A stretch of 64,000 bases of DNA, taken from assembly GCA_949126835.1 (NCBI GenBank), contig CASBPS010000188.1, positions 558,001 through 622,000 on the forward strand, given 5' to 3'. This stretch comes from Anisus vortex. Taxonomy: Eukaryota > Mollusca > Gastropoda > Planorbidae. Below, piece by piece: positions 10,789 to 25,800 of this stretch (the stretch's first letter is position 1; the number at the start of each line of letters is the position of its first letter). The notes under the pieces are model-generated. The model saw only the letters and a program-made list of their open reading frames with translations, was not told the origin of the DNA and did no database searches. The position numbers were made by a program, and so were the translations under genes.

Positions 10789-13280
10789 TTACTTCACGTT
10801 CCATGAATCACATCATCAATTTCAACATTCTATACATTTCTCACTTTACGTTCCATAAATCACATCATATAATCTAACATTCTATACATATTTTACTTCA
10901 CGTTCCATGAATCACATCATCTCTTCTAACTTTCTATACCTATCTCACTTTACGTTCCATGAATCCATCTATTCTAACATTCTATACATATCTCACTTTA
11001 CGTTCCTTTAATCCATCTATTCTAACATTCTATACATATCTCACATCTAGTTCAATGAATCGCATCATCTATTCTAACATTCTATACATATCTCACTTCA
11101 AGTTTAATAAATCACATCATTTCATCTAACATTCTATACATATCTCTCTTTATGTTCCATGAATCCATCTATTCTAACATTCTATACATATCCCACTTCA
11201 CGTCCATGATTCCATCTATTCTAACATTCTATACATATCTCACTTCATGTTCCATTAATCGCATCATCTATTCTAACATTCTATACATATCTCACTTCAC
11301 GTTAAATGAATCACATCATCTATTCTAACATTCTATACATATCTCACTTCACGTTCCATGAATCAAACCATCTATCCTAACATTCCATACATATCTCACA
11401 TTACGTTCCATGTATCACATCATCTATTCTAACATTCTATACTCATCTCAATTCACGTTCCATAAATCACATCATCTATTCTAACATTTTATGCATATCT
11501 CACTTCACGTTCCATGAATCACATCATCAATACAACATTCTATACATGTCTCACTTCACGTTCCATGAATCACATCACTTATTCTAACTTTCTATACATA
11601 TCTCACTTAACGTTCCATGAATTCATCTATTCTAACGTTCTATACATATCCCACTTCACGTCCATGATTCCATCTATTCTAACATTCTATACATATCTCA
11701 CTTCATGTTCCATTAATCGCATCATCTATTCTAACATTCTATACATATCTCACTTCACGTTAAATGAATCACATCATCTATTCTAACTTTCTATACATAT
11801 CTCACTTTACGTTCCATAAATCCATATATTCTAACATTCTTTACATATCTCTCTTCATGTTCCATGTATCCATCTATTCTAACATTCTATACATATCTCA
11901 CTTCACGTTCCATGAATCATATCATCTATTCTAACATTCTATACATATCTCACTTCACGTTCCATGAATCGCATCATCTATTCTAACATTCTATACATAT
12001 CTCACTTCACGTTCTATTAATCACATCATCTATTCTAACATTCTATACATATCTCACTTCACGTTCCATGAATCACATCATCTATTCTAACATTCTATAC
12101 ATATCTCACTTTACCTTCCATTAATCTTTCTATTCTAACATTCTATACATATCTCACTTCACGTTCCATGAATCGCATCATCTATTCTAACATTCTATAC
12201 ATATCTCACTTCACATTTAATGATTCAGATCAACTATTCTAACATTATATACATATCTCTCTTTATGTTCCATGAATTTATCTACTCTAACATTCTATAC
12301 ATATCTCACTTCACGTTCCATGAATCACATCATCTATTCGAACATTCTATACATATCTCACTTCACGTTCCAAAAATCACACCATTCTAACCTTCTATAC
12401 ATATCTCACTACACGTTCCATGAATCACATCATCTATTCTAACAATCTATACATGTCTCACTTCAGGTTCCAAGAATCACATCATCTATTCTAATATTCT
12501 ATGCATATCTCACTTCACGTTCCATGAATCACATCATCTATTCTAACATTCTATACACATCTCACTTCACGTTCCATAAATCATATCATCTATTATAACA
12601 TTCTATACATATCTCACTTCACGTTCCATGAATCCATCTATTCTAACAATCTATACATATTTCACTTTACGTTCCATGAATCACATCATGTATTCTAACA
12701 TTCTATACATATCTCACTTTACCTTTCATTAATCCATCTGTTCTAACATTCTATACATATCTCACTTCACGTTCCATGAATCATATCATCTATTCTAACA
12801 TTCTATACATGTCTCACTTCAGGTTCCATGAATCACATCATCTATTCTAACATTCTATACATGTCTCACTTCACGTTCCATGAATCACATCATCTATTCT
12901 TACATTCTATACCTATCTCACTTTACCTTCCATTAATCCATCTATTCTAACAATCTATACATATATCACTTCACGTTCCATGAATCATATCATCTATTCT
13001 AACATTCCATACATGTCTTACTTCAGGTTCCAAGAATCACATCATCTATTCTAATATTCTATACATATCTCACTTCACGTTCCATGAATCACATCATCTC
13101 TTCTAACTTTCTATACATATCTCACTTCACGTTCCATGAATTCATCTATTCTAACATTCTATACATATCTCACTTCACGTTCCTTTAATCCATCTATTCT
13201 AACATTCTATACATATCTCACTTCTGGTTCCATGAATCGCATCATCTATTCTATTTTTCCAGCATATCTCACTTCACGTT
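10789..13280 (+). repeat. 52-bp satellite array, segment C
   Basis: Satellite only. It holds a third relative (11484-11790) of the monomer series found just left of both inserts. Here that series continues into ordinary satellite, so it gives an insert-free relative of the insertion region. From about 12,700 the monomers are a mixture with CTTTACCTTCC and TACCTATCTC variants, and the stretch ends with the marker monomer at 13228-13278. No genes seen. Confidence 0.96.
13228..13278 (+). repeat. Marker monomer with replaced core (TTTTTCCAGC)
   Basis: A 51-bp monomer in which the usual ACATTCTATAC of the core is replaced by TTTTTCCAGC. The same replacement occurs near 41416, 43955, 45225, 53725, 54943, 56521, 59921 and 61191, always in a similar monomer context (after a CTTCTAGTTCC-type monomer and before a TTTAATG or TTTAGTG monomer). 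It is absent from 13.3-41.4 kb. It tracks a single rearranged ancestor through later amplification. Confidence 0.88.
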
Positions 13281-14671
13281 CCATGAATCATATCATCTAT
13301 TCTAACTTTCTATACATATCTCACTTTACGTTCCATAAATCCATCTATTCTAACATTCTATAAATATCTCTCTTCATGTTCCATGAATCCATCTATTCTT
13401 AAATTCTATACATATCTCACTTCACGTTCCATGAATCATATCATCTATTCTAACATTCTATACATATCTCACTTCACGTTCCATGAATCACATCATCTAT
13501 TCCAACATTCTATACATATCTCACTTCACGTTCTATTAATCACATCATCTATTCTTACATTCTATACATATCTCACTTTACGTTCCATGAATCGCATCAT
13601 CTATTCTAACATTCTATACATATCTCACTTCACGTTTAATGAATCACATCAACTATTCTAACATTATATACATATCTCTCTTCATGTTCCATGAATTCAT
13701 CTATTCTAACATTCTATACATATCTCACTTCACGTTCCATGAATCACATAATCTATTCTAACATTCTATACATGTCTCACTTCAGGTTCCTTGAATCACA
13801 TCATCTATTCTAATATTCTATACATATCTCACTTCACGTTCCATGAATCACATCATCTATTCTAACATTCTATACACATCTCTCACTTCACGTTCCATGA
13901 ATCACATCATCTATTATAACATTCTATACATATCTCCTTTCACGTTCCATGAATCTATTTATTCTAACATTCTATACATATCTCTCTTCATGTTCCATGA
14001 ATCCATCTATTCTAACAATCTATACATATTTCACTTAACGTTCCATGAATCACATCATCTATTCTAATATTCTATACATATCTCACTTCACGTTCCATGA
14101 ATCATATCATCTTTTCTAACATTCTATACATATCTCACTTCAGGTTCCATGAATCACATCATCTATTCTAAAATTCTATACATATCTCACTTCAAGTTCC
14201 ATGAATCACATCATTTATTATAACAATCTATACAAATTTCACTTCACGTTTTATTAATCACAACATCTATTCTAACATTCTATTCATATCTCACTTAACG
14301 TTCAATGAATCACATCATCTATTCTAACATTGTATACATATATCACTTCACGTTCCATGAATCACACCATCTATCCTAACATTCCATACATATCTCACAT
14401 TACGTTCCATGTATCACATCATCAATTCTAACATTCTTTACTCATCTCATTTCACGTTCCATGAATTATATCATCTATTCTAACATTCTATACATGTCTC
14501 ACTTCACGTTCCATGAATAATATCATTTATTCTAACTTTCTATACATATCTCACTTTACGTTCCATAAATCCATCTATTCTAACATTCTATACATATCTC
14601 TCTTCATGTTCCATGAATCCATCTATTCTAACATTCTATACATATCTCTCTTCACGTTCCATTAATCATAT
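13281..14671 (+). repeat. 52-bp satellite array, segment D (second copy of window start)
   Basis: Matches 1-1440 with two whole-monomer differences: a 48-bp monomer is present at 13381-13428 but missing after position 100, and a 52-bp monomer present at about 1381 is missing here. Private variants shared by both include CACATCTCTCACTTC (a 4-bp expansion near 546 and 13874) and TTTTATTAATCACAACATC. No genes seen. Confidence 0.92.
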
Positions 14672-17600
14672 CATCTATTCTAACATTCTATACATATCTC
14701 ACTTCACGTTCTATTAATCACATCATATATTCTAACATTCTATACATATCTCACTTCACGTTCAGAAAATCACATCATCTATTCTAACATTCTATACCTA
14801 TCTCAATTTACCTTCCATTAATTCATCTATTCTAACATTCTTTACATATCTCACTTCACGTTCCATGAATCGCATCATCTATTGTAACATTCTATACATA
14901 TCTCACTTCACATTTAATGAATCACATCAAATATTGTAACATTATATACATATCTCTCTTCATGTTCCATGAATCCATCTATTCTAACATTCTATACATA
15001 TCTCACTTTACGTTCCATGAATCACATCATCTATTCGAACATTCTATACATATCTCACTTCACGTTCCAAAAATCACACCATTCTAACCTTCTATACATA
15101 TCTCACTTCACGTTCCATGAATCACATCATCTATTCTAACATTCTATACATGTCTCACTTCAGGTTCCATGAATCACATCATCTATTCTAATATTCTATA
15201 CATATCTCACTTTACGTTCCATTAATCACATCATCTATTCTAACATTCTATACACATCTCACTTCACGTTCCATGAATCACATCATCTATTATAACATTC
15301 TATACATATCTAACTTCACTTTCCATGAATCCATCTATTTTAACATACTATACATATCTCTCTTCATGTTAAATGAATCCATCTATTCTAACAATCTATA
15401 CATATTTCACTTCACGTTCCATGAATCACATCATCTATTCTAATATTCTATACATATCTCACTTCACGTTCCATGAATCATATCATCTATTCTAACATTC
15501 TATACATATCTCACATTACGTTCCATGTATCACATCATCAATTCTAACATTCTATACTCATCTCATTTCACGTTCCATGAATCACATCATCTATTCTAAC
15601 ATTCTATACATGTCTCACTTCACGTTCCATGAATTATATCATTTATTCTAACTTTCTATACATATCTCACTTTACGTTCCATAAATCCATCTATTCTAAC
15701 ATTCTATACATATCTCTCTTCATGTTCCATGAATCCATCTATTCTAACATTCTATACATATCTCTCTTCACGTTCCATGAATCATATCATCTATTCTAAT
15801 ATTCTATACATATCTCACTTCACGTTCAATGAATCGCATCATCTATTATAACATTCTATACATATCTCACTTCACGTTCTATTAATCACATCATCTATTC
15901 TAACATTCTATACATATCTCACTTCACGTTCCAAAAATCACATCTTCTATTCTAACATTCTATACTTATCTCAATTTACCTTCCATTAATTCATCTATTC
16001 TAACATTCTTTACATATCTCACTTCACGTTCCATGAATCGCATCAACTATTGTAACATTCTATACATATCTCACTTCACATTTAATGAATCACATCAAAT
16101 ATTGTAACATTATATACATATCTCTCTTCATGTTCCATAAATCCATCTATTCTAACATTCTATACATATCTCACTTTACGTTCCATAAATAACATCATCT
16201 ATTCGAACATTCTATACATATCGCACTTCACGTTCCAAAAATCACACCATTCTAACCTTCTATACATATCTCACTTCACGTTCCATGAATCACATCATCT
16301 ATTCTAACATTCTATACATGTCTTACTTCAGGTTCCATAAATCACATCATCTAATCTAATATTCTATACATATCTCACTTCACGTTCCATTAATCACATC
16401 ATCTATTCTAACATTCTATACACATCTCACTTCACGTTCCATGAATCACATCATCTATTATAACATTCTATACATATCTAACTTCACGTTCCACCATGAA
16501 TCCATCTATTTTAACATACTATACATATCTCTCTTCATGTTCCATGAATCCATCTATTCTAACAATCTATACATATTTCACTTCACGTTCCATGAATCAC
16601 ATCATCTATTCTAATATTCTATACATATCTCACTTCACGTTCCATGAATCATATCATCTATTCTAACATTCTATACATATCTCACTTCATGTTCCATGAA
16701 TCACATTATCTATTCTAAAATTCTATACAATTCTCACTTTACGTTCCATTAATCACATCATCTATTCTAACATTCTATTCATATCTCACTTCACGTTCAA
16801 TGAATCACATCATCTATTCTAACATTGTATACATATCTCACTTCACGTTCCTTGAATCACACCATCTATCCTAACATTCCATACATATCTCACATTACTT
16901 CCATGTATTACATCATCTATTCTAACATTCTATACTCATCTCACTTCACGTTCCATGAATCACATCATCTATTCTAACTTTCTATACATATCTCACTTTA
17001 CGTTCCATGAATCCATCTATTCTAACATTCTATACATATCCCACTTCACGTCCATGATTCCATCTATTCTAACATTCTATACATATCTCAATTCATGTTC
17101 CATTAATCGCATCATCTATTCTAACATTCTATACATATCTCACTTCACGTTAAATGAATCAAATCATCTATTCTAACATTCTATACATATCTCACTTCAC
17201 GTTCCATAAATCACACCATCTATTCTGACATTTCATAAAAATATCACTTGACGTTCCATGAATCACATCATCTATTCTAACATTCTATACATGTCTCACT
17301 TTACGTTCCATGAATCATATCATTTATTCAAACTTTCTATACATATCTCACTTTACGTTCCATAAATCCATCTATTCTAACATTCTATACATATCTCTCT
17401 TCATGTTCCATGAATCCATCTATTCTAACATTCTATACATATCTCTCTTCACGTTCCATGAATCATATCATCTATTCTAACATTCTATACATATCTCACT
17501 TCACGTTCCATGAATCGCATCATCTATTCTAACATTCTATACATATCTCACTTCACGTTCTATTAATCACATCATCTTTTCTAACATTCTATACATATCT

Positions 17601-20600
17601 CACTTCACGTTCCATGAATCGCATCATCTATTCTAACATTCTATACATATCTCACTTCACAATTAATGAATCACATCAAATATTCTAACATTATATACAT
17701 ATCTCTCTTTATGTTCCATGAATCCATCTATTCTAACATTCTATACATATCTCACTTCACGTTCCATGAATCACATCATCTATTCGAACATTCTATACAT
17801 ATCTCACTTCACGTTCCAAACATCACACCATTCTAACCTTCTATACATATCTTACTTGACGTTCCATGAATCACATCATCTATTCTAACATTCTATACAT
17901 GTCTCACTTCAGGTTCCATGAATCACATCATCTATTCTAATATTCTATACATATCTCACTTCACGTTCCATGAATCACATCATCTATTCTAACATTCTAT
18001 ACACATTTCACTTCACGTTCCATGAATCACATCATCTATTATAACATTCTATACATATCTAACTTCACGTTCCATGAATCCATCTATTCTAACATACTAT
18101 ACATATCTCTCTTCATGTTCCATGAATCCATCTATTCTAACAATCTATACATATTTCACTTCACGTTCCATGAATCACATCATCTATTCTAACATTCTAT
18201 ACATATCTCACTTCACGTTCCTTGAATCACACCATCTATCCTAACATTCCATACATATCTCACATTACTTCCATGTATTACATCATCTATTCTAACATTC
18301 TATACTCATCTCACTTCACGTTCCATGAATCACATCATCTATTCTAACTTTCTATACATATCTCACTTTACGTTCCATGAATCCATCTATTCTAACATTC
18401 TATACATATCCCACTTCACGTCCATGATTCCATCTATTCTAACATTCTATACATATCTCAATTCATGTTCCATTAATCGCATCATCTATTCTAACATTCT
18501 ATACATATCTCACTTCACGTTAAATGAATCAAATCATCTATTCTAACATTCTATACATATCTCACTTCACGTTCCATAAATCACACCATCTATTCTGACA
18601 TTTCATAAAAATATCACTTGACGTTCCATGAATCACATCATCTATTCTAACATTCTATACATGTCTCACTTTACGTTCCATGAATCATATCATTTATTCA
18701 AACTTTCTATACATATCTCACTTTACGTTCCATAAATCCATCTATTCTAACATTCTATACATATCTCACTTCACGTTCTATTAATCACATCATATATTCT
18801 AACATTCTATACATATCTCACTTCACGTTCAGAAAATCACATCATCTATTCTAACATTCTATACCTATCTCAATTTACCTTCCATTAATTCATCTATTCT
18901 AACATTCTTTACATATCTCACTTCACGTTCCATGAATCGCATCATCTATTGTAACATTCTATACATATCTCACTTCACATTTAATGAATCACATCAAATA
19001 TTGTAACATTATATACATATCTCTCTTCATGTTCCATGAATCCATCTATTCTAACATTCTATACATATCTCACTTTACGTTCCATGAATCACATCATCTA
19101 TTCGAACATTCTATACATATCTCACTTCACGTTCCAAAAATCACACCATTCTAACCTTCTATACATATCTCACTTCACGTTCCATGAATCACATCATCTA
19201 TTCTAACATTCTATACATGTCTCACTTCAGGTTCCATGAATCACATCATCTATTCTAATATTCTATACATATCTCACTTTACGTTCCATTAATCACATCA
19301 TCTATTCTAACATTCTATACACATCTCACTTCACGTTCCATGAATCACATCATCTATTATAACATTCTATACATATCTAACTTCACTTTCCATGAATCCA
19401 TCTATTTTAACATACTATACATATCTCTCTTCATGTTAAATGAATCCATCTATTCTAACAATCTATACATATTTCACTTCACGTTCCATGAATCACATCA
19501 TCTATTCTAATATTCTATACATATCTCACTTCACGTTCCATGAATCATATCATCTATTCTAACATTCTATACATATCTCACATTACGTTCCATGTATCAC
19601 ATCATCAATTCTAACATTCTATACTCATCTCATTTCACGTTCCATGAATCACATCATCTATTCTAACATTCTATACATGTCTCACTTCACGTTCCATGAA
19701 TTATATCATTTATTCTAACTTTCTATACATATCTCACTTTACGTTCCATAAATCCATCTATTCTAACATTCTATACATATCTCTCTTCATGTTCCATGAA
19801 TCCATCTATTCTAACATTCTATACATATCTCTCTTCACGTTCCATGAATCATATCATCTATTCTAATATTCTATACATATCTCACTTCACGTTCAATGAA
19901 TCGCATCATCTATTATAACATTCTATACATATCTCACTTCACGTTCTATTAATCACATCATCTATTCTAACATTCTATACATATCTCACTTCACGTTCCA
20001 AAAATCACATCTTCTATTCTAACATTCTATACTTATCTCAATTTACCTTCCATTAATTCATCTATTCTAACATTCTTTACATATCTCACTTCACGTTCCA
20101 TGAATCGCATCAACTATTGTAACATTCTATACATATCTCACTTCACATTTAATGAATCACATCAAATATTGTAACATTATATACATATCTCTCTTCATGT
20201 TCCATAAATCCATCTATTCTAACATTCTATACATATCTCACTTTACGTTCCATAAATAACATCATCTATTCGAACATTCTATACATATCGCACTTCACGT
20301 TCCAAAAATCACACCATTCTAACCTTCTATACATATCTCACTTCACGTTCCATGAATCACATCATCTATTCTAACATTCTATACATGTCTTACTTCAGGT
20401 TCCATAAATCACATCATCTAATCTAATATTCTATACATATCTCACTTCACGTTCCATTAATCACATCATCTATTCTAACATTCTATACACATCTCACTTC
20501 ACGTTCCATGAATCACATCATCTATTATAACATTCTATACATATCTAACTTCACGTTCCACCATGAATCCATCTATTTTAACATACTATACATATCTCTC

Positions 20601-22805
20601 TTCATGTTCCATGAATCCATCTATTCTAACAATCTATACATATTTCACTTCACGTTCCATGAATCACATCATCTATTCTAATATTCTATACATATCTCAC
20701 TTCACGTTCCATGAATCATATCATCTATTCTAACATTCTATACATATCTCACTTCATGTTCCATGAATCACATTATCTATTCTAAAATTCTATACAATTC
20801 TCACTTTACGTTCCATTAATCACATCATCTATTCTAACATTCTATTCATATCTCACTTCACGTTCAATGAATCACATCATCTATTCTAACATTGTATACA
20901 TATCTCACTTCACGTTCCTTGAATCACACCATCTATCCTAACATTCCATACATATCTCACATTACTTCCATGTATTACATCATCTATTCTAACATTCTAT
21001 ACTCATCTCACTTCACGTTCCATGAATCACATCATCTATTCTAACTTTCTATACATATCTCACTTTACGTTCCATGAATCCATCTATTCTAACATTCTAT
21101 ACATATCCCACTTCACGTCCATGATTCCATCTATTCTAACATTCTATACATATCTCAATTCATGTTCCATTAATCGCATCATCTATTCTAACATTCTATA
21201 CATATCTCACTTCACGTTAAATGAATCAAATCATCTATTCTAACATTCTATACATATCTCACTTCACGTTCCATAAATCACACCATCTATTCTGACATTT
21301 CATAAAAATATCACTTGACGTTCCATGAATCACATCATCTATTCTAACATTCTATACATGTCTCACTTTACGTTCCATGAATCATATCATTTATTCAAAC
21401 TTTCTATACATATCTCACTTTACGTTCCATAAATCCATCTATTCTAACATTCTATACATATCTCTCTTCATGTTCCATGAATCCATCTATTCTAACATTC
21501 TATACATATCTCTCTTCACGTTCCATGAATCATATCATCTATTCTAACATTCTATACATATCTCACTTCACGTTCCATGAATCGCATCATCTATTCTAAC
21601 ATTCTATACATATCTCACTTCACGTTCTATTAATCACATCATCTTTTCTAACATTCTATACATATCTCACTTCACGTTCCATGAATCGCATCATCTATTC
21701 TAACATTCTATACATATCTCACTTCACAATTAATGAATCACATCAAATATTCTAACATTATATACATATCTCTCTTTATGTTCCATGAATCCATCTATTC
21801 TAACATTCTATACATATCTCACTTCACGTTCCATGAATCACATCATCTATTCGAACATTCTATACATATCTCACTTCACGTTCCAAACATCACACCATTC
21901 TAACCTTCTATACATATCTTACTTGACGTTCCATGAATCACATCATCTATTCTAACATTCTATACATGTCTCACTTCAGGTTCCATGAATCACATCATCT
22001 ATTCTAATATTCTATACATATCTCACTTCACGTTCCATGAATCACATCATCTATTCTAACATTCTATACACATCTCACTTCACGTTCCATGAATCACATC
22101 ATCTATTATAACATTCTATACATATCTAACTTCACGTTCCATGAATCCATCTATTCTAACATACTATACATATCTCTCTTCATGTTCCATGAATCCATCT
22201 ATTCTAACAATCTATACATATTTCACTTCACGTTCCATGAATCACATCATCTATTCTAACATTCTATACATATCTCACTTCACGTTCCTTGAATCACACC
22301 ATCTATCCTAACATTCCATACATATCTCACATTACTTCCATGTATTACATCATCTATTCTAACATTCTATACTCATCTCACTTCACGTTCCATGAATCAC
22401 ATCATCTATTCTAACTTTCTATACATATCTCACTTTACGTTCCATGAATCCATCTATTCTAACATTCTATACATATCCCACTTCACGTCCATGATTCCAT
22501 CTATTCTAACATTCTATACATATCTCAATTCATGTTCCATTAATCGCATCATCTATTCTAACATTCTATACATATCTCACTTCACGTTAAATGAATCAAA
22601 TCATCTATTCTAACATTCTATACATATCTCACTTCACGTTCCATAAATCACACCATCTATTCTGACATTTCATAAAAATATCACTTGACGTTCCATGAAT
22701 CACATCATCTATTCTAACATTCTATACATGTCTCACTTTACGTTCCATGAATCATATCATTTATTCAAACTTTCTATACATATCTCACTTTACGTTCCAT
22801 AAATC
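14672..22805 (+). repeat. 4,067-bp tandem duplication
   Basis: Copy 1 is about 14672-18738 and copy 2 is about 18739-22805. CTATTAATCACATCATATATTC at 14711 reappears at 18778, and open frames at 16955 and 18325 recur at 21022 and 22392, all with a shift of 4,067. Each copy contains the nested 1,370-bp relation. By eye only scattered single-base differences exist (for example CACATTTCAC near 18003 versus CACATCTCAC near 22070). The joint falls inside CATCTATTCTAAC, consistent with unequal exchange between misaligned monomers. Confidence 0.9.
16827..19566 (+). repeat. 1,370-bp higher-order repeat, first well-defined pair
   Basis: CACGTTCCTTGAATCACACC at about 16845 recurs at 18215, and the run that follows (TCCATACAT, ACATTACTTCCATGTATTAC, TCCATGATTCC, TCTGACATTTCAT, CACAATTAATG) repeats with a shift of 1,370. 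The second copy is cut at about 18738 by the 4,067-bp joint, so only about 540 bp of it is faithful before the jump and the end given is nominal. The same spacing appears at 21022/22392 and 26562/27932. A 1,729-bp version (1,370 plus 359) is at 3680/5409. Confidence 0.78.
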
Positions 22806-25800
22806 CATCTATTCTAACATTCTATACATATCTCTCTTCATGTTCCATGAATCCATCTATTCTAACATTCTATACATATCTCTCTTCACGTTCCATGAAT
22901 CATATCATCTATTCTAACATTCTATACATATCTCACTTCACGTTCCATGAATCGCATCATCTATTCTAACATTCTATACATATCTCACTTCACGTTCTAT
23001 TAATCACATCATCTTTTCTAACATTCTATACATATCTCACTTCACGTTCCATGAATTGCATAATCTATTCTAACATTCTATACATATCTCACTTCACAAT
23101 TAATGAATCACATCAAATATTCTAACATTATATACATATCTCTCTTTATGTTCCATGAATCCATCTATTCTAACATTCTATACATATCTCACTTCACGTT
23201 CCATGAATCACATCATCTATTCGAACATTCTATACATATCTCACTTCACGTTCCAAACATCACACCATTCTAACCTTCTATACATATCTTACTTGACGTT
23301 CCATGAATCACATCATCTATTCTAACATTCTATACATGTCTCACTACAGGTTCCATGAATCACATCATCTATTCTAATATTCTATACATATCTCACTTCA
23401 CGTTCCATGAATCACATCATCTATTCTAACATTCTATACACATCTCACTTCACGTTCCATGAATCACATCATCTATTATAACATTCTATACATATCTAAC
23501 TTCACGTTCCATGAATCCATCTATTCTAACATACTATACATATCTCTCTTCATGTTCCATGAATCCATCTATTCTAACAATCTATACATATTTCACTTCA
23601 CGTTCCATGAATCACATCATCTATTCTAACATTCTATACATATCTCTCTTCATGTTCCATGAATCCATCTATTCTAACATTCTATACATATCTCACTTCA
23701 CGTTCCATGAATCGCATCATCTATTCTAACATTCTATACATATCTCACTTCACGTTCTATTAATCACATCATCTATTCTAACATTCTATACATATCTTAC
23801 TTCACGTTCCAAAAATCACATCATCTATTCTAACATTCTATACCTATCTCACTTTACCTTCCATTAATTCATCTATTCTAACATTCTTTACATATCTCAC
23901 TTCACGTTCCGAAAATCATATCATCTATTCTAACATTCTATACATATCTCACTTCACGTTCTATGAATCGCATCATCTATTCTAACATTCTATACATATC
24001 TCACTTCACGTTCTATTAATCACATCATCTATTCTAACATTCTATACATATCTCACTTCACGTTCCAAAAATCACATCATCTATTCTAACATTCTATACC
24101 TATCTCACTTTACCTTCCATTAATTCATCATTTCTAACATTCTTTACATATCTCACTTCACGTTCCATGAATCGCATTATCTATTGTAACATTCTATACA
24201 TATCTCACTTCACATTTAATGAATCACATCAAATATTGTAACATTATATACATATCTCTCTTCATGTTCCATGAATCCATCTATTATAACATTCTATACA
24301 TATCTCACTTTACGTTCCATGAATCACATCATCTATTCGAACATTCTATACATATCTCACTTCACGTTCCAAAAATCACACCATTCTAGCTTTCTATACA
24401 TATCTCACTTCACGTTCCATGAATCACATCATCTATTCTAACATTCTATACATGTCTCACTTCAGGTTCCATGAATCACATCATCTATTCTAATATTCTA
24501 TACATATCTCACTTCACGTTCCATTAATCACATCATCTATTCTAACATTCTATACACATCTCACTTCACGTTTAATGAATCACATCATCTATTATAACAT
24601 TCTATACATATCTAACTTCACGTTCCATGAATCCATCTATTCTAACATACTATACAAATCTCTCTTCATGTTCCATGAATCCATCTATTCTAACAATCTA
24701 TACATATTTCACTTCACGTTCCATGAATCACATCATCTATTCTAATATTCTATACATATCTCACTTCACGTTGCATGAATCATATCATCTATTCTAACAT
24801 TCTATATATATCTCACTTTGGGTTCCATGAATCACATTATCTATTCTAAAATTCTATACAATTCTCACTTCAAGTTCCATGAATCACATCATCTATTCTA
24901 ACATTCTATACATATCTCACTTCACGTTCCATTAATCACATCATCTATTCTAACATTCTATTCATTTCTCACTTCACGTTCAATGAATCACATCATCTAT
25001 TCTAACATTGTATACATATCTCACTTCACGTTCCATGAATCACACCATCTATCCTAACATTCCATACATATCTCACATTACTTCCATGTATTACATCATC
25101 TATCCTAACATTCTATACTCATCTCACTTCACGTTCCATGAATCACATCATCTATTCTAACTTTCTATACATATCTCACTTTACGTTCCATGAATCCATC
25201 TATTCTAACATTCTATACATATCTCACTTCACGTCCATGATTCCATCTATTCTAACATTCTATACATATCTCACTTCATGTTCCATTAATCGCATCATCT
25301 ATTCTAACATTCTATACATATCTCACTTCACGTTAAATGAATCAAATCATCTATTCTAACATTCTATACATATCTCACTTCACGTCCATGATTCCATCTA
25401 TTCTAACATTCTATACATATCTCACTTCATGTTCCATTAATCGCATCATCTATTCTAACATTCTATACATATCTCACTTCACGTTAAATGAATCAAATCA
25501 TCTATTCTAATATTCTATACATATCTCACTTCACGTTCCATAAATCACACCATCTATTCTGACATTTCATAAAAATATCACATCACGTTCCATGAATCAC
25601 ATCATCAATTCCAACATTCTATACATGTCTCACTTTACGTTCCACGAATCACATCATATATTCTAACATTCTATACATATTTCACTTCACGTTCCATGAA
25701 TCACATCATCTCTTCTAACTTTCTATACATATCTCACTTCACGTTCCATGCATCCATCTCTTCTAACTTTCTATACATATCTCACTTCACGTTCCATGCA

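Larger units (their letters stand above)
6236..10923 (+). repeat. 2,344-bp tandem duplication carrying the Helitron-like insert
   Basis: Copy 1 is 6236-8579 and copy 2 is 8580-10923. Alignment holds at a shift of 2,344 bp (6240 with 8584, 7700 with 10044, 8040 with 10384) and 2,343 bp beyond the poly-A run of the insert, where copy 2 lacks one A. By eye only a handful of differences exist, for example CATCTATTC versus CATCAATTC (6736/9080), CTTATC versus CATATC (about 7473/9817), CCATGAATTC versus CCCTGAATTC (about 7801/10145) and G versus T at 8402/10745. Both copies contain the insert at the identical site. Past 10923 the sequence departs from copy 1. Confidence 0.93.
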
